DNA from: a virus
Length of the DNA: 64,000 bases
Direction: 5' to 3' (one strand)
Virus record (IMG/VR): IMGVR_UViG_3300035703_000006
Location: 183,113-247,112 of that record
Below are positions 56,013 through 63,813 of the stretch, piece after piece. Each line of letters opens with the position of its first letter. Position 1 is the first letter of the stretch. The position numbers were made by a program, and so were the translations under genes. The notes beneath the pieces were generated by a model, which worked only from the letters and a program-made list of their open reading frames with translations, was not told the origin of the DNA and did not search any database.

Positions 56013-56213
56013 ATGACTTATCAAATCACAAAAGAAATTCGTATTCACCACGAAGATGGTTGGTTCTACCAATTTACTGATGATGGTCAAGGTCTTGTAG
56101 AGATTAATCAATATACAACTCACGGAGTTGAAGAAACTAAAACAGGGGAACCTTTCCACATTCCCAAAGATTGCCTTGAAACCTTTATCTCTGTTCTCCA
56201 ACAACTGAAATGA
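56013..56213 (+). CDS. Hypothetical protein related to 53380
   Basis: 66 residues. Same plan as 53380: a strand-rich N-terminus and a C-terminal helix (KDCLETFISVLQQLK). Function unknown. Confidence 0.55.
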   Translation: MTYQITKEIRIHHEDGWFYQFTDDGQGLVEINQYTTHGVEETKTGEPFHIPKDCLETFISVLQQLK

Positions 56214-56434
56214 CTAACGAAGAAAAACTCACACTTCTCCTCAAGGTTCTCAAAGAATACGCAGAGGTAAAACACTGCTATGATGTATATGGAGATGATT
56301 ATACTCCAAGTGCTGGTAGTTATGATGATGCCTTTGAAGATGGTTGTGCTTATGGTGAGATTACCTTTGCCCGCACTATGTTAGAATGTATTGGTGTAGA
56401 ATTTGAGTATCCTTGTATGAGTGAAGACAAATGA
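56210..56434 (+). CDS. Small acidic hypothetical protein
   Basis: 74 residues. EEKLTLLLKVLKEYAEVKHC then YDDAFEDGCAYGEITFARTM, similar in layout to the GFKVGHDAG proteins nearby. Function unknown. Confidence 0.5.
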   Translation: MTNEEKLTLLLKVLKEYAEVKHCYDVYGDDYTPSAGSYDDAFEDGCAYGEITFARTMLECIGVEFEYPCMSEDK

Positions 56435-57015
56435 CTGAAATTGAAGAACTCAAAGCACAACTCAAAGTATTGGAAAAGAAACTCTCATTCCTTGAAGAAC
56501 TGGAAAAAACAAAATCACCAGTAGAAGAAGCATATAAAGATTGGTGGGGTGAGTATCCTGGAGATGAAAACTGGACAAGTGATGCTACAAGGTGGCAAGG
56601 TTTCCAAGCAGGTTATAATGCTGCTTATGAAGAAAAGGTAAGTGAAACCGCACAAGAACGAGGAGAACGAGTACATAATGAAATGGAAGAAACTATCAAA
56701 ATCCACGATGGTTATGGTGTAGTTGATTACAAACCAACTCCACAAACACCAGAGCAAGTTGCTGATGGATTGAAAGAAGCATTTCGTGAAGCAGTCAAGC
56801 AAGGTGTAGTTTCATCTTCTACCAAACCACAAACTCTCACTGATTTGATTTATGATTGGTGGGAAGATGTATTCACAACTCATAGTGATTGGGATATGGA
56901 AACTTCCATTGATAATTTGGTAGATGAAATTAGTTTATGGTTGCCGACAGAACACGAAACTAACAGTTATAAGTGGAATGAGTGTATCCGAATGATTAGG
57001 GAGAAACTACGATAA
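56431..57015 (+). CDS. Hypothetical protein with coiled coil
   Basis: 194 residues. N-terminal coiled coil (EELKAQLKVLEKKLSFLEEL), then WQGFQAGYNAAYEEKVSETA, recalling the block in 53601 and 54735. Function unknown. Confidence 0.55.
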   Translation: MTEIEELKAQLKVLEKKLSFLEELEKTKSPVEEAYKDWWGEYPGDENWTSDATRWQGFQAGYNAAYEEKVSETAQERGERVHNEMEETIKIHDGYGVVDYKPTPQTPEQVADGLKEAFREAVKQGVVSSSTKPQTLTDLIYDWWEDVFTTHSDWDMETSIDNLVDEISLWLPTEHETNSYKWNECIRMIREKLR

Positions 57016-57209
57016 TGCCATTCTTTCCAGACTGCTATGATGAGTGGGGTCTTTATAAGATTACCTACGATGGAGACCACAAACTATATGAAATGTTATT
57101 TGAGGGCACAGAAGAACAATGCCGTCAATATGCTTATGAGAACTACACAGACAAAGAACAGGGTGAAATGTGCCTGATGGATTGGGAGGGGAGAGATTGG
57201 CAAGTATGA
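57015..57209 (+). CDS. Small hypothetical protein
   Basis: 64 residues, start at the upstream stop (TAATG). MPFFPDCYDEWGLYKITYDG. Function unknown. Confidence 0.5.
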   Translation: MPFFPDCYDEWGLYKITYDGDHKLYEMLFEGTEEQCRQYAYENYTDKEQGEMCLMDWEGRDWQV

Positions 57210-57394
57210 CTGACCGAAACTTCAAGAAAGAACTGAATTACTATGTCTATAATGACCCAGAGTATAGTGAAGATATTGAAACAATTGATTATGATTGTCT
57301 GATTGGTATTATCACCGAGTTGTGTGATAGAATTGAAAAACTTGAGGACAAAGTAGATGAACTTAACCCTAACCCGAGATGGAGTTTGGATTGA
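57206..57394 (+). CDS. Small acidic protein
   Basis: 62 residues from ATG 57206 (ATGA overlap). C-terminal coiled coil (ITELCDRIEKLEDKVDEL). Function unknown. Confidence 0.5.
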   Translation: MTDRNFKKELNYYVYNDPEYSEDIETIDYDCLIGIITELCDRIEKLEDKVDELNPNPRWSLD

Positions 57395-58110
57395 TGACTG
57401 AACACAATCTGCCAGACAAGGATGATGCTCCTTGGTTAAACACACAATACGATGGTTTTATGACACACGAAGAAATGCTTGAAGTTGCCAAACAACGAGA
57501 AGAAGCAAACAAAAAAGCATGGGAAGCAGTACAAAAACTGTATGCTGAAAATGGTGATGCTTTAAAAGAACTTGCTGATATTGAAAAAGAGGAACGAATG
57601 GATGCAATCAGAACTGCTATTGCTGGTATTGATAAGTATTCCGATGCTCTCAAAGAACTTCGTAAGGTTGAGCATGAAGAACTGATTGAAGAACTGCAAG
57701 CAAAGAAGAAAGAAAACTTTCAACTGGTTGCCGATGCTTGTATGAAAGAATATGAGCAGAAGTATAATCGTGATGTATTCCCAGTAGATGAATACTGGGT
57801 GTATATGGTTTCTGAATACTTTGGCACAGGTGAAGGTCAAACTGTGTGTATTATGATGACACAGGCAAATCCATATGGTGATGACTTTGCTGATGGTAAT
57901 TTCTATGTACCTGTTAATTCTAAGCAATATCGTGCTGTGAGAGCATTCCACGAGCAGTTTGGCACTTGGCATCTTCATGGTCTCAGATTCCTCAGTAAAG
58001 AAGATTTCTTCAGTGAATATTCATACTACATTCCTCCAGTGATGATGAAACTCTCTAATAAGAGTTGCTACAAAGATTTCCACACTCGTGTTCACTACAA
58101 CTTCTCATGA
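57394..58110 (+). CDS. Hypothetical protein with long coiled coil
   Basis: 238 residues from the ATG at the upstream stop. Residues 30-110 are a charged helix (KQREEANKKAWEAVQKLYAE); the C-terminal 110 residues look globular (PVDEYWVYMVSEYFGTGEGQ, QFGTWHLHGLRFLSKEDFF). No family recognised. Confidence 0.6.
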   Translation: MTEHNLPDKDDAPWLNTQYDGFMTHEEMLEVAKQREEANKKAWEAVQKLYAENGDALKELADIEKEERMDAIRTAIAGIDKYSDALKELRKVEHEELIEELQAKKKENFQLVADACMKEYEQKYNRDVFPVDEYWVYMVSEYFGTGEGQTVCIMMTQANPYGDDFADGNFYVPVNSKQYRAVRAFHEQFGTWHLHGLRFLSKEDFFSEYSYYIPPVMMKLSNKSCYKDFHTRVHYNFS

Positions 58111-58403
58111 CTTATTCACTCAATCAAGAAGCAAAAGCATTCTCTTACACTCGTGAAGAGTTATTTGAGTGTATCACAAAGATTGTGGCACATCCTCATA
58201 AGACCATCACAGAACATGATCATTCTCGTGCTCTTGCGATTATGGTAGTGTTTGATGACTACCTCACAAATTATACCGAATCAGATAATAATGGTGGGTA
58301 TTGTGTATATGAACGGGATGCAACTGACTTTATTGATTTTGTAAGGTTCAAGATGGGTATTGATGATTATGATTATGTGAATGTTGATGGGGTATTGAAA
58401 TGA
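58107..58403 (+). CDS. Hypothetical protein
   Basis: 98 residues from ATG 58107 (ATGA overlap). AFSYTREELFECITKIVAHP and HDHSRALAIMVVFDDYLTNY. Function unknown. Confidence 0.55.
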   Translation: MTYSLNQEAKAFSYTREELFECITKIVAHPHKTITEHDHSRALAIMVVFDDYLTNYTESDNNGGYCVYERDATDFIDFVRFKMGIDDYDYVNVDGVLK

Positions 58404-58585
58404 CACGATTTACAAAGAATCCTGATGAAATTGTTCTGGAAGATGTGAAGATGTTCCATTATGAGGTAATGGAACCAAATAAGGCAGTATGGTTAGGAAT
58501 CTATCTTAATAACGGACAAATTTTTCATCTAAACATCGGTGGGGACAATCTTTATGTTAATTACTCGGACGAGACATTGGATTGA
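58400..58585 (+). CDS. Small hypothetical protein
   Basis: 61 residues, ATGA overlap. Strand-rich (EDVKMFHYEVMEPNKAVWLG). Function unknown. Confidence 0.5.
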   Translation: MTRFTKNPDEIVLEDVKMFHYEVMEPNKAVWLGIYLNNGQIFHLNIGGDNLYVNYSDETLD

Positions 58586-58787
58586 TGATGTCTATTGGTC
58601 TTGGAAAAATTGTATTGAATGTCGTTTGAATTTAGAAGATAATATTGATAGACTTATGTTTTTTGAAGAACTATCAAGTGGATTTATGCAAATGACAGAC
58701 GAGTGGATTATGTCTCAAACAAACTTTGACCCTTATAATCTATCAGGTAGAGATCCTTACTACACTTATATGATGAGGAAAAAATGA
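58554..58787 (+). CDS. Small hypothetical protein
   Basis: 77 residues from ATG 58554, the only ATG near the upstream stop in this frame, giving a 32-base overlap that is larger than usual here. WIDDVYWSWKNCIECRLNLE. A non-ATG start closer to 58585 is possible. Function unknown. Confidence 0.45.
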   Translation: MLITRTRHWIDDVYWSWKNCIECRLNLEDNIDRLMFFEELSSGFMQMTDEWIMSQTNFDPYNLSGRDPYYTYMMRKK

Positions 58788-58996
58788 ACTTCTTATGGTC
58801 TTTGTGGTATAGGTATAAAGAGTGGAGATACGAACGCAAGTGTCTCAAACATCTTGGTATAAAACCCACAAAGATGTATGTGACAAAAGAACAATATGAT
58901 GCTCTGATTAAAAGAATCAATGCACCACCAGACCCAGAAAGTATGGCAAAAATTCGTAAAGTATTAGAACGCAAGGCACCTTGGGACAATGAATGA
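58784..58996 (+). CDS. Small basic protein
   Basis: 70 residues, ATGA overlap. MNFLWSLWYRYKEWRYERKC, then a helix and ESMAKIRKVLERKAP. Function unknown. Confidence 0.5.
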   Translation: MNFLWSLWYRYKEWRYERKCLKHLGIKPTKMYVTKEQYDALIKRINAPPDPESMAKIRKVLERKAPWDNE

Positions 58997-59156
58997 AAGA
59001 CATATTGGTTATGAGATTGATTGCGATTATCAATGGTTAAATATGCTCACAAAAATGAAAGAAAGAAATCCACAAAGATTTTATTCTTTTTATGATGATA
59101 ACACAATCTATCATTATATGGATAAACTTCAGTATCGTCATTTAACTACCGATTGA
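58989..59156 (+). CDS. Small hypothetical protein
   Basis: 55 residues, 8-base overlap. IDCDYQWLNMLTKMKERNPQ, Tyr-rich C-terminus. Last gene before the promoter at 59169. Function unknown. Confidence 0.5.
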   Translation: MNERHIGYEIDCDYQWLNMLTKMKERNPQRFYSFYDDNTIYHYMDKLQYRHLTTD

Positions 59157-59168
59157 GACACTTGTGGA

Positions 59169-59213
59169 ACTGGCACAAGGCACTCCCCAAATGGGTGGAA
59201 TCACCCCTATAAT
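59169..59213 (+). promoter_or_regulatory. 38-type promoter (box ACTGGCACAA, -10 TATAAT)
   Basis: Box to TATAAT (59208) distance 39. The short inverted repeat GGGTG-GAAT-CACCC lies right before the -10. Gene start at 59235. Confidence 0.65.
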
Positions 59214-59234
59214 GAGTACATACTCAAAAACCCA

Positions 59235-59498
59235 ATGACGACTTCCAATCTTTCTAAAATTAAACCAAAACTTCGCACTCAAGGTGTGGTTTCGGGTAAT
59301 TTTGGAAAATCAAAAGTTAAAGCAGGTTCTCCTTTGCGTGATATTGGTGTCACCAGTGCAAAAGTTGTAAATGTCGTAAAGCAAGAGGATTACCTCAAAC
59401 GTCTTTATGCTGCTTATGAAACAACCAATGACACAAAACTAAAAAGTTTTATTTACAATGAGATTCGTAAGATTCTAATTCAAAAGGGGGAATGGTGA
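59235..59498 (+). CDS. Small basic protein
   Basis: 87 residues. A basic flexible N-terminus (LSKIKPKLRTQGVVSGNFGK), then a helix (DYLKRLYAAYETTNDTKLKS). Function unknown. Confidence 0.55.
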   Translation: MTTSNLSKIKPKLRTQGVVSGNFGKSKVKAGSPLRDIGVTSAKVVNVVKQEDYLKRLYAAYETTNDTKLKSFIYNEIRKILIQKGEW

Positions 59499-59680
59499 CT
59501 AAGATTGTTTATGCTTATGCAGAAGTTGAACGTGCGTACAAGATTCTGACTGAACTTGTAGAACGTGAAAACAAACTTCATGAGATGGATATGACTATTA
59601 TGAGTCAACATCTTAATGATATTCAATATGAGATTCTTCCGATGCTGGAAGAAATTGTTTATTTTGACCCTACTCCTTAA
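59492..59680 (+). CDS. Small helical protein
   Basis: 62 residues. YAYAEVERAYKILTELVERE and MSQHLNDIQYEILPMLEEI, helical hairpin. Function unknown. Confidence 0.5.
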   Translation: MVTKIVYAYAEVERAYKILTELVERENKLHEMDMTIMSQHLNDIQYEILPMLEEIVYFDPTP

Positions 59681-59684
59681 TCTA

Positions 59685-59978
59685 ATGCAATTTGATTTTT
59701 CTACCATTAAAGACTTTTACACGGAAAACGTGACTGATGATGTCCTGAAGAAAGTTGGACTGACTGCTGGTATCTTTGCGGTAGTTATTGTTTCTCAGGT
59801 TCTCCTTCACGGACTTGTAGAGATTGTTGATGGCATCCCTGTGTTTAATTCTTTGATGCAGGTTGTTGGTGTTTATGCAACTCTACGATTTGTTCTTTCT
59901 AATCTTGTAACACAAGAACAAAGAACCACTCTACGTTCAAAGGTTCGGAGTTCTTACCAAGAAATTGTTGGTAATTGA
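59685..59978 (+). CDS. CAAD-domain-like membrane protein
   Basis: 97 residues from ATG 59685. Two membrane helices with an intervening loop: AGIFAVVIVSQVLLHGLVEI, DGIPVFNSLMQVVGVYATLR and FVLSNLVTQEQRTTL. The pattern (IP-x-LM-VG-Y---R-VL) resembles the CAAD domain found in cyanobacterial aminoacyl-tRNA synthetases and thylakoid curvature proteins. If right, it acts at host thylakoids or sequesters synthetases. The assignment is by eye. Confidence 0.5.
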   Translation: MQFDFSTIKDFYTENVTDDVLKKVGLTAGIFAVVIVSQVLLHGLVEIVDGIPVFNSLMQVVGVYATLRFVLSNLVTQEQRTTLRSKVRSSYQEIVGN

Positions 59979-59993
59979 CTACATAGGTATAAC

Positions 59994-60019
59994 AATGGAC
60001 ACTTTTTTGAGTGTCCATT
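59994..60019 (+). other. Perfect 10-bp hairpin
   Basis: AATGGACACT (59994-60003) pairs with AGTGTCCATT (60010-60019); the loop is T-rich. Ends the CAAD-like gene unit; its right arm is the upstream box of the next promoter. Confidence 0.6.
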
Positions 60020-60053
60020 GTCACTTGCTTCAGCACCCTAAAGGTGCTATGAT
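60010..60053 (+). promoter_or_regulatory. 38-type promoter with TTGCTT -35 (box AGTGTCCATT, -10 TATGAT)
   Basis: The box starts exactly 38 bases before TATGAT (60048); TTGCTT lies 17 bases upstream of the -10; spacer repeat GCACC/GGTGC. Gene start at 60076. Confidence 0.65.
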
Positions 60054-60075
60054 TAAAAAGTAAATCAATCAGGTT

Positions 60076-60201
60076 ATGCCCGAAACTTACACATTTACAA
60101 GTGATGCCATTACCATTATCGGTTTGGTTGGTGTTATCAGCACTGCTTTCATTATTCTCTCTGTTTTTCGTTCTTACTGGTCTAGTCCTTATCGCAAATG
60201 A
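60076..60201 (+). CDS. Small single-span membrane protein
   Basis: 41 residues. AITIIGLVGVISTAFIILSV is one membrane helix, with a short basic tail. It resembles the small membrane subunits common in phages and photosystems in layout only. Function unknown. Confidence 0.6.
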   Translation: MPETYTFTSDAITIIGLVGVISTAFIILSVFRSYWSSPYRK

Positions 60202-60419
60202 ATTATACAAAAACTCTCACTGAGTACGAAAAAGAACTCAAAGAAGCAAAGAAAAAGTTTGATAAACTCTCCAAGCAATATAAAAAGTGCAGGAGTGCTT
60301 ATCAAGCAGAAATGATGTATGATGACCTCACAATTCTCAATGAAGACATTTCAGAACTTCAAATGATTGTGAAGGAACTGCGACAACAAAAGAAACTTGC
60401 AGAAATTGATGTTTATTGA
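60198..60419 (+). CDS. Small coiled-coil protein
   Basis: 73 residues, ATGA overlap; charged heptads (EYEKELKEAKKKFDKLSKQY). Function unknown. Confidence 0.6.
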   Translation: MNYTKTLTEYEKELKEAKKKFDKLSKQYKKCRSAYQAEMMYDDLTILNEDISELQMIVKELRQQKKLAEIDVY

Positions 60420-60421
60420 TT

Positions 60422-60721
60422 ATGACTGACCTTTATACTGAAATCCTGAAGTGCGAGCAAATGCCAAAATCTCTTGATGAGTTTATCACTGAAATTGTTG
60501 ATGACCCAACAACTAGAGATAATTTTCTTGAAGAGTTTGTTGATGAATTGATTGATTCAATGGACCCAAAAGATATTGTCCGTGCTTATGCAGACAATCT
60601 CCTTCAGGATTTGTATAGGAAATGTGATGAGAATGAAGAGGAATACATTGTTCAAGAGTGTGCCGAGTATTTCCCTTATGTTCTCCAACGATTTGGAGTT
60701 GAAGTAGAGGAAAATGCTTAA
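60422..60721 (+). CDS. Small acidic protein
   Basis: 99 residues from ATG 60422; 26 Asp/Glu-rich helices (NFLEEFVDELIDSMDPKDIV). Function unknown; acidic proteins can mimic DNA (speculative). Confidence 0.55.
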   Translation: MTDLYTEILKCEQMPKSLDEFITEIVDDPTTRDNFLEEFVDELIDSMDPKDIVRAYADNLLQDLYRKCDENEEEYIVQECAEYFPYVLQRFGVEVEENA

Positions 60722-60884
60722 ACTTGATAACTACAACTATTGTAGAAAGAACTTTGAAGTTCTTGAACTTGTCTGCACTCAAGGAATGAAACATTACAAT
60801 CATCTTTTGAGTGTTGTGGATAATAAAGTTGATGAGTTCTATTATCAGGAACACTTCAACGAATATAAGTGGTATGATGTTTGA
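60714..60884 (+). CDS. Small hypothetical protein
   Basis: 56 residues. NYNYCRKNFEVLELVCTQGM. 8-base overlap with the upstream gene. Function unknown. Confidence 0.5.
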   Translation: MLKLDNYNYCRKNFEVLELVCTQGMKHYNHLLSVVDNKVDEFYYQEHFNEYKWYDV

Positions 60885-60907
60885 TTGTACCTTGTGCCAC
60901 TAATTCT

Positions 60908-60951
60908 TCTGGCACATAACACTTTACAGACCAGAGCACATCTGCTATGAT
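60908..60951 (+). promoter_or_regulatory. 38-type promoter (box TCTGGCACAT, -10 TATGAT)
   Basis: The box starts exactly 38 bases before TATGAT (60946). It is the right half of the inverted repeat TTGTGCCA/TGGCACA. Gene start at 60981 with a GGGAGG site. Confidence 0.6.
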
Positions 60952-60980
60952 GTATTCATCAAGTCAAGGGAGGTTTCAAG

Positions 60981-61124
60981 ATGATTGACACTTGTGTTCT
61001 TCACGATGATTACGAGGACTTTGCTGAAAAGTATCTCGGTATTGATTATGATGACTATGTGACTTTTGAACTTGGTCTTCCTGATGAAGATGAACTTGAA
61101 ATTGAATATCCTGTAGGTATTTGA
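60981..61124 (+). CDS. Small very acidic protein
   Basis: 47 residues with a strong AAGGGAGG ribosome-binding site. About 20 Asp/Glu (DYEDFAEKYLGIDYDDYV). Function unknown. Confidence 0.6.
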   Translation: MIDTCVLHDDYEDFAEKYLGIDYDDYVTFELGLPDEDELEIEYPVGI

Positions 61125-61185
61125 TTTCAAAAGGAATGGGTTTGCCTCAAAGTTACCCACTTTTACTCACTTGACTTTTTATTAA

Positions 61186-61404
61186 ATGTCTGCTAAACTG
61201 ATTGCTCTTGCTGCTGAAATTGTTGATATCAACCCTGCTGGTGCTCAACTGATTGTCAATCTGACTAAGGCAGAAACTGGTGCTGAGATTGTAGAAGCAC
61301 TGGATAATTATGATTCTGTAGTTCTTGAGTATCATACTGAATCTGTTGAAACTGAGGGTGAAGTAACTCTCACCGATGCAGATGGTGTTGTAACTTCTGT
61401 TTGA
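61186..61404 (+). CDS. Small acidic protein
   Basis: 72 residues. MSAKLIALAAEIVDINPAGA, then an Asp/Glu/Val-rich strand section. Function unknown. Confidence 0.6.
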   Translation: MSAKLIALAAEIVDINPAGAQLIVNLTKAETGAEIVEALDNYDSVVLEYHTESVETEGEVTLTDADGVVTSV

Positions 61405-61441
61405 TTTTTACTCTTTAATTTCATAACCAACTAATTTTATT

Positions 61442-61693
61442 ATGGCACGTCGTTCTAAATCTGCATCTCGTCAAATGGTTGAATCTCTCAAAGACCAACT
61501 CACAGAGTATTTCCGTGAAAATGTTTTTGATGATTATGACTATGAAGATTTGACGGGTTCCGAACTCTTTGAAGCACTTATTGAAACATTCAAAGAACTT
61601 GAGAATGAACTCAAAGAAGAACTGAAACCAATTCAGTATGTGCTAAATAAACTTGACCCAGAGGATACTGAACCTCAAGTTCTCAACGGGTGA
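61442..61693 (+). CDS. Small acidic protein with basic start
   Basis: 83 residues. MARRSKSASRQMVESLKDQL, then acidic helices (FEALIETFKELENELKEELK). Function unknown. Confidence 0.55.
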   Translation: MARRSKSASRQMVESLKDQLTEYFRENVFDDYDYEDLTGSELFEALIETFKELENELKEELKPIQYVLNKLDPEDTEPQVLNG

Positions 61694-61780
61694 TTCTTAT
61701 GGGCATCAAAGGTCCAAACTTTGAGTAAGTCCCACCCCCTCCATGCCTCTTTACAATGCACAAACAGGAGGGTCTCTTAT

Positions 61781-61853
61781 GGGGCAGCAGCATGACGGAT
61801 CATGCACCATCCTTCTAAGATGTAAGATGGGGGTTCAAATCCCTCCTGCCCTG
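61781..61853 (+). tRNA. tRNA-Arg (TCT)
   Basis: Acceptor GGGGCAG/CTGCCCT, anticodon stem CATC/GATG with loop CTTCTAA, T-arm GGGGG-TTCAAAT-CCCTC. It stands alone, 17 kb from the main array. Confidence 0.92.
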
Positions 61854-61869
61854 TTTAATAGTCTATTTA

Positions 61870-61877
61870 TATAAATA
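61870..61877 (+). promoter_or_regulatory. T4-type late promoter (TATAAATA)
   Basis: A perfect TATAAATA, 24-31 bases before the ATG at 61901. Confidence 0.65.
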
Positions 61878-61900
61878 ATAATAAATATCCATTGAACTAT

Positions 61901-62473
61901 ATGGACAAACAAAAATTAATAGAGTATGTTGAGATGGGAATGTCAACTACTCAAATATCTAAGTTGGAAAACAAAGGGAAAACAACTATTAGATATTGGT
62001 TAGATAAGTATGGCCTGAAAACAAAAAACAAATCTTTTAAAGAAGGATATGTAGAAAATCCTATTTTAAGAATAAATGGAACCCCAATTCAGTCTTGTGC
62101 TAAGTGTGGAATTTCACTAAATGAAGATACTGGATATTGGAGAGAAAGTAAAAAAGTTTGGCAAGCAAATTGCAAAAAGTGTCAAAATAAGTACTCTGTT
62201 AAAAGATGGCAAAATAATAAAAAAAGAGCAGTTGATTATAAAGGTGGAAAGTGTGAGAGGTGTGGATATAATAAATGTATTGATGCATTAGAGTTCCATC
62301 ATATTGACCCATTAGAAAAAGATAAAAATTTTGGAAACATAAAAATTAGAAAATGGGAAGACCAGAAAAAAGAACTTGATAAATGCATATGTGTTTGTGC
62401 TAATTGCCACAGAGAAATTCATTCAGAAATAAGAAATGCCACTTCAAAAACTGGCACACTTGACTCCCAATAA
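61901..62473 (+). CDS. HNH homing endonuclease with HTH domain
   Basis: 190 residues from ATG 61901. N-terminal helix-turn-helix (EYVEMGMSTTQISKLENKGK), two zinc-ribbon-like CxxC motifs, then CERCGYNKCIDALEFHHIDP and CVCANCHREIHSE, a zinc-type HNH core. It lies next to tRNA-Arg under its own late promoter, and its last codons contain the upstream box of the next gene's promoter, so it seems inserted at an operon boundary. Confidence 0.8.
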   Translation: MDKQKLIEYVEMGMSTTQISKLENKGKTTIRYWLDKYGLKTKNKSFKEGYVENPILRINGTPIQSCAKCGISLNEDTGYWRESKKVWQANCKKCQNKYSVKRWQNNKKRAVDYKGGKCERCGYNKCIDALEFHHIDPLEKDKNFGNIKIRKWEDQKKELDKCICVCANCHREIHSEIRNATSKTGTLDSQ

Positions 62474-62493
62474 ACCCCAAAATGTCCTATAAT
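62450..62493 (+). promoter_or_regulatory. 38-type promoter (box ACTGGCACAC, -10 TATAAT)
   Basis: The box starts exactly 38 bases before TATAAT (62488) and overlaps the 3' end of the HNH gene. Gene start at 62514. Confidence 0.65.
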
Positions 62494-62513
62494 GAAGACA
62501 AGAACAAAAACCA

Positions 62514-63284
62514 ATGAAACTCAAAGTTCTCAGTGATTTGCATCTAGAACATTTTTGTGCAAATCAAATCTATCCAGTCGGAGAAGGTGATGTTCTAGTT
62601 CTTGCTGGTGACATTCTTAATGCCAAGCATTTCAAAACTGATGGATACATTCACGAGGTCTATGATAGGTTCCTGAGTGATTGTAGCAAGAACTATGACA
62701 AAGTTCTTTATGTATTTGGAAATCACGAATACTATGGATACAATTATGAAGGTGCAAAGAGGAAAATAAAAGAGAATCTTCCTGATAATTTTCAAATCCT
62801 TGACAATGACACAGTTAAGATTGGAGACTGGGACTTTATAGGTTTCACTCTCTGGACAGACTTTAGAGATGAAAATGCTCTAGAGATGATGGAAGCAGCA
62901 CAGGTGATGAATGACTACAAGGTTATTCGTATCACTCCAAAGTATCGGAAACTGAATCCAACAGATACTCTCAACTTCCATAAGGATAGTAAGAAGTATC
63001 TGCTGAATCAACTACAAACACTGAATGAAAACGTATTTGTCATCAGTCATCACGCACCGAGTTATCAGTCGATTCCGCAGGAATACAAAAAGAATGCAAA
63101 TGGTGCTTATTGTAGTAATCTTGATACTCTTATTCTAAATCATCCACAAATCAAATACTGGGTTCACGGACACACTCATACTGCCTTTGATTATATGATT
63201 GAAGATTGTAGAGTTATCTGCAATCCTGGTGGTTATCCTGGTCAAAATACTGGATGCAATCCAGATTTATTTTTTGACATCTAG
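62514..63284 (+). CDS. Calcineurin-like metallophosphoesterase
   Basis: 256 residues with the full signature: LSDLHLE (5-11), LAGDILN (about 30), VFGNHEYYG (about 68), VISHHAPSY and WVHGHTHTAFDY. This binuclear-metal fold hydrolyses phosphomono- or diesters. Phage members are known with nuclease or signalling-nucleotide activity; the substrate here is unknown. Single-gene unit with its own 38-type promoter. Confidence 0.85.
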   Translation: MKLKVLSDLHLEHFCANQIYPVGEGDVLVLAGDILNAKHFKTDGYIHEVYDRFLSDCSKNYDKVLYVFGNHEYYGYNYEGAKRKIKENLPDNFQILDNDTVKIGDWDFIGFTLWTDFRDENALEMMEAAQVMNDYKVIRITPKYRKLNPTDTLNFHKDSKKYLLNQLQTLNENVFVISHHAPSYQSIPQEYKKNANGAYCSNLDTLILNHPQIKYWVHGHTHTAFDYMIEDCRVICNPGGYPGQNTGCNPDLFFDI

Positions 63285-63333
63285 ATATAAGGGGAGTTAG
63301 AATCTCCCCACTTACCAAACACGCAATAGGTCG

Positions 63334-63810
63334 ATGGACTACTTACAAATTGAACCAAATCAAACTATACTTGTACTCAATGCATCTTACGAACCAATCA
63401 ACTTTACAAATTGGAAAAGAGCTATTGTACTGCTTATGAAAAATAAAGCACAAGCACTTGGTAAAAGAGTCATTCGTTTGGTCAATTATATTAAGTTGCC
63501 CTACGAGAAACTTATGCAAAATAAACCATCAAGATCAATGATATACAAACGTGATGGTCATAAATGTCAGTATTGTGGTTCTACAAAGAATCTAACTATT
63601 GATCACATTATTCCACGTTCCCGTGGTGGTGAAGATACTTGGGAAAACTTGGTTGTTGCTTGTATGCCATGCAATACTAGAAAGAGTGACAAACTTCTTG
63701 AAGATACCAACTTAACTCTTCATACCATTCCAAGAAAACCAATCAACAAAATGCTTTTTACTTTAGATAGAGCAAATGTTGAAGAGTGGAATGAGTATTC
63801 TTATAGTTGA
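63334..63810 (+). CDS. HNH endonuclease (cyanobacterial/cyanophage type)
   Basis: 158 residues. An N-terminal domain (TILVLNASYEPINFTNWKRA; RLVNYIKLPYE) precedes an HNH core: CQYCGSTKNLTIDHIIPRSR, GGEDTWENLVVACMPCN and KSDKLL. This two-part layout is common in cyanobacteria and their phages. No late box is seen upstream, unlike the homing-type genes here. Confidence 0.85.
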   Translation: MDYLQIEPNQTILVLNASYEPINFTNWKRAIVLLMKNKAQALGKRVIRLVNYIKLPYEKLMQNKPSRSMIYKRDGHKCQYCGSTKNLTIDHIIPRSRGGEDTWENLVVACMPCNTRKSDKLLEDTNLTLHTIPRKPINKMLFTLDRANVEEWNEYSYS

Positions 63811-63813
63811 TGT

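Noticed and set aside
62460-62493. TTGACT...TATAAT as a classic sigma-70 promoter before the metallophosphoesterase
   Set aside because: The spacing is 22 bases, too long; the 38-type box at 62450 explains the site better.
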